DNA from: Bacteroidota bacterium
Lineage (GTDB): Bacteria > Bacteroidota > Bacteroidia > AKYH767-A > 2013-40CM-41-45
Reading direction: 5' to 3'
NCBI GenBank assembly: GCA_003389385.1
Contig: QQVM01000022.1
Span: 1-64,000, forward strand
Length of the DNA stretch: 64,000 nt
Below the pieces are notes generated by a model. The model did no database searches and was not told the DNA's origin. It worked only from the letters and a program-made list of their open reading frames with translations. The translations under genes were made by a program, and so were the position numbers. Positions 15,944 to 25,041 of the stretch are shown here, in pieces; the stretch's first letter is position 1; each line of letters opens with the position of its first letter.

Positions 15944-18427
15944 ATGAAAGTATCAGCTAATCTAAAAACATTGGCTTTTGCCGTTATTTTGATTTCCGTA
16001 CTAAGCATTGCCGGATTTAGAAATGTCTCAGCTCAATGTTTGGTTCCTGCAGGCCTTAATACGACAAACATTGGCAATAGTAGCGCACAATTCAACTGGA
16101 CTTCGGTAAGCGCCGATAGTTTTCTCGTGCGCTATTATGATGCAAGTGCACCGTCTGTTTATTACTACAAAACAGTAAAGCCCGGTTCGTCTACAAACAC
16201 CAACATTACCGGATTATATCCGGCAACGACCTATATGTGGCAGGTTCGTACCTGGTGCAGTGGAGGAACATCGGGAGCGTATCAAAACTCAGCGGTAAGT
16301 TTTACTACAACAAGTACTCCTGTGTCTTGTGTAACTCCGAATAAAACCGCAACCAGCAGTATCAGTGCCACTTCTGCGCTTGTATCATGGAATCCATTGG
16401 TGAATGCAGATTCCTTCATGGTAAGGTACGCAGTGACGAATACCACAAATTATTTTTGGGTAAAAGTTCCGGGTAACCAGAAGGCGGTTACGATTTTCGG
16501 CCTCACGCCCAATACTACGTACGATTGGTGGGTGCGATGCATTTGCGCAAGCAACCCAAGCCAGGGCTATAGTCAAATCAACAGGTTTACTACATTGTCA
16601 AATACTTGTACTTCGATTGCAGATGCAGCATCTTTCACTTCCAACAACATCACACACAATTCTGCTTCTGTAAGCTGGAGAGCAGTGACGGGAGCCTTGA
16701 GCTATAATGTGCGATATGCCATCCGCTATTCGGGAAACTGGACTACTGTTCCCGCTTCCGGAGTGTCGGCTAATCTCAGCGGACTTGTGAGCCTCAGCTG
16801 GTATGAATTTCAGGTACAGGTAGTTTGCGCATCAGGCGCTGGCAACTGGTCGACGTCCGGGATTTTCCAGACAACAACAGGAGTGGTGAGTGTTACAAGA
16901 GGTGCATATTTGCAACAAGCTTCGCCATCATCTATATTTATCCGATGGAGGACCAACATTCCAGCCGACTCAAGAGTCAGGTTTGGTACCAGCGTTACTA
17001 ATTTGAATCAAACGGTCAGTAATGCCACATTGAAGACTGAACATATCATCCAATTAACAGGACTCACAGCAAACACAAAATATTTTTATTCTATCGGTAC
17101 TGCCAATGCGGTGCTACAGGGTGATACAGGTAATTATTTCTTCACCCATCCTCCGGTTGGTTCAACAAATCCTGTGAGGATTTGGGCTATAGGAGATTTC
17201 GGACGAGGATCCACAGCCCAGCATCAGGTTCGTGACCGTTATTATAACTGGACCGGAAACACTCATACTAATGTTTGGTTGTGGCTGGGAGACAATGCCT
17301 ACAATGACGGAACTGACAATGAGTACCAGACAAAAGTCTTTGACATGTATCCTACTCAGTTTAAAAAATGGGTTACATGGCCAACATCCGGGAATCACGA
17401 TCTTCATGCTGCAAGTTCTTCAAGTCAGACCGGTCCTTACTACGATAATTTCACCATGCCAAAGGCAGGAGAAGTCGGCGGACTTGCAAGTGGAACGGAG
17501 GCTTATTACTCTTTCAATTACGCTAACATTCATTTTGTGTGTCTTGAGTCTACAGGTTCTTCATTCAGATCAGCAACAGGTGCTATGGCCAACTGGCTGA
17601 AAAATGATCTGGCCGCGAACACTCAGCGATGGACTGTTGTTTACTTCCACCATCCGCCTTATTCAAAGGGTTCGCACGATTCGGATGCAGAGACTCAGTT
17701 AATAGAAATGCGTAATAACATTGTTCCGATTCTGGAAACATATAAGGTGGATCTTGTTCTGGCAGGCCACAGTCATTCTTATGAGCGTTCTATGTTTATC
17801 CGCGGACATTACGGAAATGAAGCTTCATTTAATGCCTCTACACATGCCGTAAGTTCTGGAAGCGGAATTTTTCCTTCTTCATATATAAAAACCGGGCCGA
17901 ATTATTACGGAACAGTTTATGTGGTTTGCGGTACCGCTGGAACTGTGGGTGCTACTACTACCGGATGGCCGCATAATGCAATGTATGCATCCAGCGTATC
18001 CTATTATGGTTCGCTGGTGATTGACGTGAACGGTGACCGTCTTGACAGCAAGTTTCTCACTTCGACAGGCGTCATCTGGGATCAGTTCACCATTGAAAAG
18101 AGAAACAGTCTGAGCTCTATGAAGCTCCAGGCTGATGACGAGTTTAATGTGGCTGTTCCTATTGCGAGCAAGCTGTTGGTTTTCCCCAATCCGATCATTC
18201 ATGATGCAAGCGTAAGCTACCATCTCAACAGAGCTTCAAAAGTTTATTTTGATGTGCTGGACCTCTCAGGAAGAATTGTTTATGAGTTTGGTGATGAATA
18301 CGAAAGAAAAGAAGGAGAGCATTCAATGAACTTCCCAATAAGTACAGCAGCATTGCCAAGAGGAATATATTTATTGAGAATGCACTCTGGTGAGGATATA
18401 AACACTGCCCGATTCGTATTAGAATAA
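15944..18427 (+). CDS. Secreted FN3 / purple acid phosphatase-like metallophosphoesterase, T9SS (copy 1)
   Basis: About 827 residues from ATG 15944; the longer frame from 15869 would put 25 extra residues before the signal peptide ('LAFAVILISVLSIAG...SAQ'). Three FN3 domains (about 35-315) are followed by a purple-acid-phosphatase N-terminal domain ('RGAYLQQASPSSIFIRWRT'). The metallophosphoesterase core has the expected metal-ligand motifs: 'IGDFG' (Asp near 418), 'GDNAY', 'GNHD', 'YFHHPP' and 'GHSHSYERS' (near 608). A T9SS type A domain ends the protein ('FPNPIIHDASV...RGIYLLRM'). Predicted job: hydrolysis of phosphate esters at the cell surface or outside the cell, possibly for phosphate scavenging. 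Lies directly before a close paralog at 18603. Confidence 0.93.
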   Translation: MKVSANLKTLAFAVILISVLSIAGFRNVSAQCLVPAGLNTTNIGNSSAQFNWTSVSADSFLVRYYDASAPSVYYYKTVKPGSSTNTNITGLYPATTYMWQVRTWCSGGTSGAYQNSAVSFTTTSTPVSCVTPNKTATSSISATSALVSWNPLVNADSFMVRYAVTNTTNYFWVKVPGNQKAVTIFGLTPNTTYDWWVRCICASNPSQGYSQINRFTTLSNTCTSIADAASFTSNNITHNSASVSWRAVTGALSYNVRYAIRYSGNWTTVPASGVSANLSGLVSLSWYEFQVQVVCASGAGNWSTSGIFQTTTGVVSVTRGAYLQQASPSSIFIRWRTNIPADSRVRFGTSVTNLNQTVSNATLKTEHIIQLTGLTANTKYFYSIGTANAVLQGDTGNYFFTHPPVGSTNPVRIWAIGDFGRGSTAQHQVRDRYYNWTGNTHTNVWLWLGDNAYNDGTDNEYQTKVFDMYPTQFKKWVTWPTSGNHDLHAASSSSQTGPYYDNFTMPKAGEVGGLASGTEAYYSFNYANIHFVCLESTGSSFRSATGAMANWLKNDLAANTQRWTVVYFHHPPYSKGSHDSDAETQLIEMRNNIVPILETYKVDLVLAGHSHSYERSMFIRGHYGNEASFNASTHAVSSGSGIFPSSYIKTGPNYYGTVYVVCGTAGTVGATTTGWPHNAMYASSVSYYGSLVIDVNGDRLDSKFLTSTGVIWDQFTIEKRNSLSSMKLQADDEFNVAVPIASKLLVFPNPIIHDASVSYHLNRASKVYFDVLDLSGRIVYEFGDEYERKEGEHSMNFPISTAALPRGIYLLRMHSGEDINTARFVLE

Positions 18428-18437
18428 AAAGCAAATC

Positions 18438-18465
18438 AAAAGCCACCTTCTGGGGGCTTTTTTCT
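18438..18465 (+). terminator. Intrinsic terminator between the two phosphatase genes
   Basis: The stem AAAAGCC-A-CC / GG-G-GGCTTTT (18438-18447 with 18452-18461) has a TTCT loop and is followed by T-rich sequence. It starts about 10 bases after the stop codon and suggests the two paralogs are transcribed separately. Confidence 0.8.
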
Positions 18466-18602
18466 TATTGATCCTTTTTTTATTTTTAAACGGGTATTTA
18501 TAGACATTTATATGAAGGAATCGTATTTTGGCCTAAAAAATCATATTTCTTCCTGATTGATTGCTTATCTTTTTCAAAATTTCCATGATTATCAAGTTCA
18601 TA

Positions 18603-21071
18603 ATGCAATTACGTAACAGTATTCACCGGTTCAATCCTTTGCTTGTGTTCATGTTTCTGATGCTTGTCATGCAGAACGGCCGTCTTGGTGCGCAATGCAT
18701 AGTACCCGATGACCTCTCCACATCTAATATAACGGGTTCTGAAGCTACCTTGAGCTGGGACATCACTCCGGCAGACAGCTTTCTTGTACGCTATTATGAA
18801 AGTGGCACTTCACTCTACTTTTATAAATCGGTTTCTTCCGGGACTACATATAATACCATTATAAGCGGCCTTTATCCGAATACTACTTATTACTGGCAGG
18901 TAAGGTCATGGTGCAATAACGGGATGGCCAGCGCATATCAGGCGAACCCGACAGTATTCACCACGGCGAACGTTCCGGCATATTGTCTCATACCCAATCT
19001 CACAGCATCATATAATATTACATCGAATTCCGCACTGGTTTCCTGGAATACTATGATCGATGCGGACAGCTTCATGGTAAGATATGCTGTGAGCGGCACT
19101 ACTAATTACAACTGGATTACTGTTCACGGCAGTCAGCACTCAGTTCAAATTAATGGATTGCTTTCAAATACAAGTTATGACTGGTGGGTAAGATGCATTT
19201 GCACACCGAACCCCTCTCAACCTTACAGCATATTAAACACTTTTACGACATTGTCTGCTTCCTGTGGAATTCCCAATGTCGCGCAATTTACATCGACAGG
19301 CATCACATCCGGTTCAGCGACAGTTGGCTGGCCGACGGTAAGCGGAGCCCTTTATTACAATGTAAGATATGCGGTGCGTTATTCCGGAAATTGGATCACT
19401 GTGAGTTCCAATACAAATAACTCCACATTGATCGCACTCACTTCAAATACTCTATACGAGTTTCAGGTTCAAACAGTCTGTGCAAGCGGTCTCGGAGCAT
19501 GGTCCTCATCAGGGATTTTTACAACACTGTCAGGTACACTGCGGCTTACGCGCGGGCCTTATCTTCAGCTTGCTACACCCAATAGTGTTTACATTCGATG
19601 GAGAACAAATAATCCGAGCGACACCAGAATAAGATTCGGAACAGATCCATCCAGCCTGTTTTACAGTGTATCAAACTCTACACCTACTGACGAACATATC
19701 TTGCAGATTACAGGACTCAATCCCTCCACAAAATATTATTATTCAATCGGCTCATCTTCCGTTACACTTCAGGGAGATACCGGAAATTATTTTGTGACCA
19801 ATCCGGTTGAGGGCACCAATACACCCATTCGTATATGGGCAATCGGAGACTTTGGAAGAGCCTCTTCAGCACAGCACAAAGTTCGCGATTCATACATGAA
19901 TTATACTGCAAACACGCACACGGATGTTTGGCTATGGCTTGGCGACAATGCGTATAATGATGGAACAGACAGTGAATACCAGACTAAGGTATTTGACATG
20001 TATCCACATCAGTTTAACAAATGGGTTACATGGCCATCGCCCGGTAATCATGATTTGCATACTGCCAATGCGCTGAATCAAAGTGGACCGTATTTCGATA
20101 ACTTTACTGTTCCGACTGCAGGTGAAGCGGGTGGTGTACCCAGCGGGACAGAAGCATATTACTCATACAACTATGGCAATGTACATTTTGTAAGTCTTGA
20201 GTCTTATCATTCCACACACAGAAATGCAAATGGAAATATGGCCAACTGGCTGCGAAGTGATCTTGCAGCGAACACAATGCCATGGACGATTGTGTACTTT
20301 CATCATCCTCCTTATACCAAAGGCTCTCATGACAGTGACACCGAAAGGGAACTGATAGAAATGAGGACCAACATTGTCCCAATCCTTGAAAGTTATAATG
20401 TAGACCTTGTACTTGCGGGACACAGCCATTGCTATGAAAGATCCATGCTCATTCACGGTCACTATGGAAATGAAAGTTCGTTTAATATATCCACGATGGC
20501 AATGGATCCCGGTACCGGAACATTGCCAACTCCGTATGACAAGACATCTCCATCTCTGACAGGAACTGTATATGCTGTATGTGGTACAGGCGGAACGATC
20601 AGTGGAATATCCAGCGGATGGCCACATAATGCCATGAAAGAATATACAGTTTCGCACCATGGGTCTATGGTGATTGATATCAATCGCGATAAGCTCACCG
20701 CAAAGTATTTAACTTCAACCGGAACAATCAGAGATGAATTCACGATTGAAAAGCAAAACCTCATTACAAAAACAAATTTTGTTCCGCCCGGAATTTTAAA
20801 TAGTCAAAGCAATACTTTTGAACTTTATCCAAATCCGGCACATGACATTCTTACACTCGTGTATCAACTGAAAAATAAGGCGGAAGTAAATTTTGAACTG
20901 CTGGATGTGACAGGAAGAAAGATCGCTGACCTCGGATCCGAGGGAATAAAAAATCCGGGAATTTTTGAAATGAGTTTTAATGTTCGTGATGAAGGACTGA
21001 CAACCGGGGTCTATCTGGTCAGGATGTTCACGGCTGATGAAAGCATCACCAGAAAAGTGATAGTGGAGTAG
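18603..21071 (+). CDS. Secreted FN3 / purple acid phosphatase-like metallophosphoesterase, T9SS (copy 2)
   Basis: About 822 residues from ATG 18603, with the signal peptide ending at 'GRLGAQ'. Architecture is the same as its upstream neighbour: three FN3 domains, a purple-acid-phosphatase N domain ('RGPYLQLATPNSVYIRWRT'), a metallophosphoesterase core ('IGDFGRASSAQ', 'GDNAY', 'GNHD', 'YFHHPPYTKGSHDSD', 'GHSHCYERS') and a T9SS type A tail ('YPNPAHDILTL...TGVYLVRM'). Long blocks of the catalytic domain are nearly identical to copy 1, while the FN3 modules and tails differ more, so this is a tandem duplication. All metal-ligand motifs are kept, so both copies look active. It converges on the oxidoreductase gene with only 5 bases between stops. 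Confidence 0.93.
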   Translation: MQLRNSIHRFNPLLVFMFLMLVMQNGRLGAQCIVPDDLSTSNITGSEATLSWDITPADSFLVRYYESGTSLYFYKSVSSGTTYNTIISGLYPNTTYYWQVRSWCNNGMASAYQANPTVFTTANVPAYCLIPNLTASYNITSNSALVSWNTMIDADSFMVRYAVSGTTNYNWITVHGSQHSVQINGLLSNTSYDWWVRCICTPNPSQPYSILNTFTTLSASCGIPNVAQFTSTGITSGSATVGWPTVSGALYYNVRYAVRYSGNWITVSSNTNNSTLIALTSNTLYEFQVQTVCASGLGAWSSSGIFTTLSGTLRLTRGPYLQLATPNSVYIRWRTNNPSDTRIRFGTDPSSLFYSVSNSTPTDEHILQITGLNPSTKYYYSIGSSSVTLQGDTGNYFVTNPVEGTNTPIRIWAIGDFGRASSAQHKVRDSYMNYTANTHTDVWLWLGDNAYNDGTDSEYQTKVFDMYPHQFNKWVTWPSPGNHDLHTANALNQSGPYFDNFTVPTAGEAGGVPSGTEAYYSYNYGNVHFVSLESYHSTHRNANGNMANWLRSDLAANTMPWTIVYFHHPPYTKGSHDSDTERELIEMRTNIVPILESYNVDLVLAGHSHCYERSMLIHGHYGNESSFNISTMAMDPGTGTLPTPYDKTSPSLTGTVYAVCGTGGTISGISSGWPHNAMKEYTVSHHGSMVIDINRDKLTAKYLTSTGTIRDEFTIEKQNLITKTNFVPPGILNSQSNTFELYPNPAHDILTLVYQLKNKAEVNFELLDVTGRKIADLGSEGIKNPGIFEMSFNVRDEGLTTGVYLVRMFTADESITRKVIVE

Positions 21072-21076
21072 TAATT

Positions 21077-23398
21077 TTATTGTGCTGGATTATTTCTGTG
21101 GATTTTGATCACCACAGACTTTGACACAGGAGTATTACTTTTCGCCGCTACATTTTCTACCGGCACCAATACATTTGTTTCTGGATAATACGTTGCCACG
21201 CATGTTCTCGGGATACTGTACGGAATCACGATGAAATTGTGGGCGATCCTTTTTCTTCCGGCATATTCGGATGTCAGGTCCACAACATCGCCTTTTTTCA
21301 AGCCGGCTTCAGCCATATCTTCCGCATTCATGAAGACCACTCTTCTTTCATTTTTTACTCCCCGGTAGCGGTCATTCAGTCCGTATATAGTAGTGTTAAA
21401 CTGATCATGACTACGGATGCTCATCATCAGGTACTCACTTTTTCCGGTTTTGATTTCCTCTAATTGGCCGTTGCTGAATTCCGCTTTTCCTGAGACTGTT
21501 TTGTATTGATTTTCGCGATTTGAATTAGGCAAATAAAAACCACCAGGAACTTTTACTCGTGTGTTGTAATCTTCAAAACCTGGAATACTTTTTTCAATGG
21601 CATTACGAATATTATCATAGTCACTGTTCATATGTTTCCAGTCAATGCGGCTTTTACTTCCAAGCACAGCATCCGCCATTCTGCATACAATGGAAACTTC
21701 ACTCAGAAGATTGTCTGATACAGGCTTGAGGTTGCCTCTGCTGGAGTGCACCACGCCCATACTGTTTTCACAAGAAACAAATTGTTCTTTTCCCCCGATA
21801 AAATCCTTATCGCTTCTTCCCAGTGTGGGTAAAATGATAGCTTCCTTACCATGAATGAGATGACTTCGGTTCAGCTTAGTAGAAACATGAACCGTAAGAG
21901 TACAGTTTCTTAGAGCTTCTGCAGTGTAATGTGTATCGGGAGTCGCTGAAAGGAAATTTCCACCGAGGGCAAAAAAGAACTTTGCTTTACCATCTTTCAT
22001 TGCGTGAATGGCATCCACTGTATCGTATCCATGCTTCCGTGGAGGTTTAAATCCGAAAGTTTTTTCGATCCTGTCGAGAAATGCATCAGATGGCTTTTCA
22101 TATATGCCCATAGTTCTGTCGCCCTGCACATTGCTATGTCCTCGCACAGGACATGTCCCGGCCCCCTCTTTGCCAATGCTTCCTCTTAGCAGGAGAATAT
22201 TCACCACTTCGCGGATTGTATCCACCGCATTGCGATGTTGGGTAAGCCCCATGGCCCAACAACAAATAATTTTTTTTCTTGCAGCAATGAGCATGGCAGC
22301 TTCATGCAGCTCCCCCAGACTGATTCCGCATTGTCTGCTCAATGAACTAAGATCCAATTGAGAAAGATGATTGCGGTATTCTTCAAAACCCTTTGTATGC
22401 TTTGTGATAAATTCTGTGTCAATAACTTGGCCGGGCTTATCGGCCTCCTTTTCTAAAAGTAATTTTCCGATCGCTTTCAGCAGTGCCATGTCGCCGTTGA
22501 TTTTAACCTGGAGAAAAAGATCAGTCAGACTGGATTTTGCACCCAGAAGACCGGTCAGGCTTTGCGGATCGCTGAATGCAATGAGTCCTGCTTCGGGTAA
22601 TGGATTAATTGAAATGATCTTCGCTCCATTTTCTTTCGCCTTCTTCAATGCAGATAACATTCGGGGATGATTTGTTCCCGGATTTTGTCCGATGATGATT
22701 ATAAGCTCCGTTTTATAAAAATCCTCAAGCTTAACGGAACCTTTTCCTATTCCTAAACTTTCATGTAGAGCCACTCCGCTGGATTCGTGGCACATGTTGG
22801 AACAATCTGGGAGATTGTTGGTTCCGAATTCGCGGACAAACAGCTGGTATAAAAACGCGGCCTCATTGCTGGTACGTCCTGAGGTATAGAAGACAGCTTC
22901 ATCCGGATGATTCAGTGAATGAAGATGTTTCGCAATTTTTAAGAAAGCATCATCCCAGGTAATAGCCGAATAATGACTTGCGCCGGGAGCCAGGTAAAGT
23001 GGTTGTCCGATTCTCCCCTTTTTTCCGATTTCAAAATCACTCAATGCAGAGAGATCAGAAACGCTGTTTTTCCGAAAAAAACTATCATCCAGCACAGTGC
23101 TGGTTGCCTCTTCGGCGATTGCCTTTACTCCGTTCTCACAATATTCTGCCATGAATGAACGGTCTCCGTCAGGATCAGGCCAGGCGCAACCCGGACAATC
23201 ATAACCATCCTTTTGATTCAGCTTGTGTAAAGCAGCAACAGCGCGAAATGGCCCCATGGCTTTGAAAACATGAGCCGCTGCCACTGCTACTCCTTTTAAT
23301 CCAGCAGCTACATTATCTGGCAATCTAAAGCTGCCTCCTGTAAATTCAGACGGGCCTTCCGCCTGTGGAATTATTCTATCAGCGTTTTCATTACTCAT
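21077..23398 (-). CDS. FdhF/YdeP-family molybdopterin oxidoreductase
   Basis: About 773 residues from ATG 23398. It resembles the formate-dehydrogenase-like YdeP group: 'YDCPGCAWPDPDGDRSF' near the N-terminus, 'DCSNMCHESSGVALHESLG' at the molybdenum-site region, 'IIGQNPGTNHPR', 'GTCPVRGHSNVQGDRTMG', and a C-terminal molybdopterin-dinucleotide domain ('SIRSHDQFNTTIYGLNDRYRG'). There is no Tat signal, so it acts in the cytosol. The N-terminal Cys pair differs from the [4Fe-4S] Cys cluster of true FdhF. The start overlaps the fdhD stop by 8 bases (ATGAGTAA), showing translational coupling and arguing against the 15-residue longer start. Substrate is not proven; YdeP is linked to acid resistance in E. 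coli. No electron-transfer partner subunit is encoded beside it. Confidence 0.9.
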   Translation of the reverse strand: MSNENADRIIPQAEGPSEFTGGSFRLPDNVAAGLKGVAVAAAHVFKAMGPFRAVAALHKLNQKDGYDCPGCAWPDPDGDRSFMAEYCENGVKAIAEEATSTVLDDSFFRKNSVSDLSALSDFEIGKKGRIGQPLYLAPGASHYSAITWDDAFLKIAKHLHSLNHPDEAVFYTSGRTSNEAAFLYQLFVREFGTNNLPDCSNMCHESSGVALHESLGIGKGSVKLEDFYKTELIIIIGQNPGTNHPRMLSALKKAKENGAKIISINPLPEAGLIAFSDPQSLTGLLGAKSSLTDLFLQVKINGDMALLKAIGKLLLEKEADKPGQVIDTEFITKHTKGFEEYRNHLSQLDLSSLSRQCGISLGELHEAAMLIAARKKIICCWAMGLTQHRNAVDTIREVVNILLLRGSIGKEGAGTCPVRGHSNVQGDRTMGIYEKPSDAFLDRIEKTFGFKPPRKHGYDTVDAIHAMKDGKAKFFFALGGNFLSATPDTHYTAEALRNCTLTVHVSTKLNRSHLIHGKEAIILPTLGRSDKDFIGGKEQFVSCENSMGVVHSSRGNLKPVSDNLLSEVSIVCRMADAVLGSKSRIDWKHMNSDYDNIRNAIEKSIPGFEDYNTRVKVPGGFYLPNSNRENQYKTVSGKAEFSNGQLEEIKTGKSEYLMMSIRSHDQFNTTIYGLNDRYRGVKNERRVVFMNAEDMAEAGLKKGDVVDLTSEYAGRKRIAHNFIVIPYSIPRTCVATYYPETNVLVPVENVAAKSNTPVSKSVVIKIHRNNPAQ

Positions 23399-24281
23399 TA
23401 TTATGCTCTTCTTTTTCTGCAAGAAATATTTCTCTTCCTTCAATCATTCCGAACCCTGAGTAGACATTGAACGAATTTCCCCTCATAAATCCTACCAGGC
23501 AGATTCCGAATTCCTGTGCAAGTTCCACTGCCAGGCTGCTTGGTGCGCCAATGCTGATAATAATCCGAATGTCGGCCATGATGGCTTTGTAAATGAGTTC
23601 ATAGCCGGCTCTTCCACTCAGAAAGAGCATGCAATCATTCGGGTTAATTTCATGAGAGTGGATTGTTGCACCGATCAGTTTATCAAGCGCATTGTGGCGT
23701 CCTACATCTTCTCGTATCAATAATAGTTCTGCATCTTGTGAAAACAAAGCTGCGGCATGGATGCCGCCGGTATACCTGAAGTTAAGCTGTGAATCATTCA
23801 GTGCTTTATTCAATGACAGAAAAACATCAGGATTTATTTCCCAATCTATTCTTTTGATTATTACTTCATCTTTCCGCCGTAAAATTTTATTTCTGATTTT
23901 TTCGAAGGAAGCCTTTCCGCATATGCCGCATGCTGAACCGGAGTGAAAGAGACCCTGGTTTGACTCCGTGTCGGGGATGATGTCTGGTGAAAGAATTACT
24001 TTCACTAGGTTATCATTTTCTTTCTCGCAGTATTTTATTTGCTTAATCTCGGAATGATGTGTGATTATCCCTTCAGAAAAAAGCAAACCGCTTGCCAGTT
24101 CGAAATCATTTCCGGGTGTACGCATGCTGAGTCCGACGCTTACTTCTTTTCTATCAGCCCCATCATTGTAAACAAGACGTATTTCCAGAGGTTCCTCTCT
24201 TACCAAGAGATCATTTTGATCCTGCAGAACGGAGTTCGTATATTTCAGAATTTTTACAGAAGATACACCTGGTCCGGACAT
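23391..24281 (-). CDS. fdhD: FdhD, sulfur carrier for molybdenum-cofactor enzyme maturation
   Basis: About 296 residues from ATG 24281. FdhD passes sulfur from a cysteine desulfurase to the molybdenum cofactor of formate-dehydrogenase-like enzymes. Visible marks: 'REEPLEIRLVYN', 'RTPGNDFELASGLLFSEGII', the sulfur-carrying pair 'GSACGICGK', 'TGGIHAAALF', 'REDVGRHNALDKLIG', and 'FLSGRAGYELIYKA'. The frame stays open back to 24359, but that extension overlaps a terminator hairpin at 24336-24367 and reads as non-conserved hydrophobic sequence, so I chose the later start. The gene is the first of a two-gene set with the YdeP-type enzyme, its likely client. Confidence 0.93.
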   Translation of the reverse strand: MSGPGVSSVKILKYTNSVLQDQNDLLVREEPLEIRLVYNDGADRKEVSVGLSMRTPGNDFELASGLLFSEGIITHHSEIKQIKYCEKENDNLVKVILSPDIIPDTESNQGLFHSGSACGICGKASFEKIRNKILRRKDEVIIKRIDWEINPDVFLSLNKALNDSQLNFRYTGGIHAAALFSQDAELLLIREDVGRHNALDKLIGATIHSHEINPNDCMLFLSGRAGYELIYKAIMADIRIIISIGAPSSLAVELAQEFGICLVGFMRGNSFNVYSGFGMIEGREIFLAEKEEHNNE

Positions 24282-24335
24282 TTGAACTGAAGTATTTGAA
24301 TGTGAAGTTGCGAAGAAATATCCAGAGAGGGAATA

Positions 24336-24367
24336 AAAAAAACGCATGAAATACATCATGCGTTTTT
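24336..24367 (-). terminator. Intrinsic terminator after the DUF937-like gene
   Basis: Perfect arms ACGCATGA (24342-24349) and TCATGCGT (24356-24363) are flanked by A and T runs, so it may work in both directions. On the minus strand it lies 20 bases past the stop of the gene at 24389-24856. Confidence 0.8.
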
Positions 24368-24388
24368 CGATAATTCAGGAAGACAGAA

Positions 24389-24856
24389 TTATCCGCCAAA
24401 TACTTTGTTCAGGACGGATTTTCCGGAATCTGCAGCAGAACCTGCGAGATCACCCGCTTTATCTTTCAGGTTACTGCCTAAAGAACCGGCAAGTTTACTG
24501 AAATCAAAGCCGGAGGCGGAAGTTTTTCCGATTACCTTACTGATAATCATCGGCAGTAATGATGAAACGATGGATCCCGCAGAACTTTCCTGCATTCCAA
24601 GTTTAGAACTGAGTCCGCCGATGATTTTGTTTTTCAATACATCCATGATCGGATTTCCATCGGATTTAGACTTTCCGCTCAGCATGTTCATCATTTCTTT
24701 TGCCTCGCCGCCCGAAAGCTTCTCTTTAAATGTGTCACCGATAGATTCCGAAAATACCTTGATGGCTCCTTCTTTTTTGTCTTCCTGTATTTCTGAACTT
24801 CCTTTAATTACTTCTGAAGTCTGTTCTTTGATAATGTTTAAAATGTTGTCTAACAT
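24389..24856 (-). CDS. DUF937-like small protein
   Basis: A 155-residue protein with a helical N-terminal half ('MLDNILNIIKEQTSEVIKGS'), Gly/Ser-rich loops, 'ASGFDFSKLAGSLG' and a C-terminal repeat of Ala/Gly/Asp/Lys. The pattern of short amphipathic helices and the phrase 'SSLLPMIISKVIGK' are like the DUF937/YidB group, whose function is unknown. There is no signal peptide or membrane span. It is monocistronic, between its own promoter-like element and a strong terminator. The family call is tentative; that it is a real gene is well supported by these flanking signals. Confidence 0.75.
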   Translation of the reverse strand: MLDNILNIIKEQTSEVIKGSSEIQEDKKEGAIKVFSESIGDTFKEKLSGGEAKEMMNMLSGKSKSDGNPIMDVLKNKIIGGLSSKLGMQESSAGSIVSSLLPMIISKVIGKTSASGFDFSKLAGSLGSNLKDKAGDLAGSAADSGKSVLNKVFGG

Positions 24857-24915
24857 GTGTAAATTGGTTTTGATGGGTTATAAAAATAAATTAACACAAG
24901 GAATTCATCCCCATG

Positions 24916-24947
24916 CAAGAATATAACAAAAAAACATCAGAATACAA
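24916..24947 (-). promoter_or_regulatory. Promoter-like element for the DUF937-like gene
   Basis: On the minus strand, TTG (24947-24945) is followed after 21 bases by TATTCTTG (24923-24916), a 7-of-8 match to TAnnTTTG. The predicted start near 24909 gives a leader of about 50 bases. Confidence 0.4.
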
Positions 24948-25041
24948 AATGTTTTTACAAAGCACGATTTATAATTGAATCATTCTGATCTAGCATTTCT
25001 CAGGTATCAATTAAAAGGAATAATTCAGCGGCAGATAAACT

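Noticed and set aside
20163-20660. 165-codon minus-strand frame inside phosphatase copy 2
   Set aside because: Antisense shadow of a conserved catalytic domain with no coding features of its own.
24282-24359. N-terminal extension of FdhD
   Set aside because: It covers a terminator hairpin and reads as non-conserved hydrophobic residues; ATG 24281 fits the family length.
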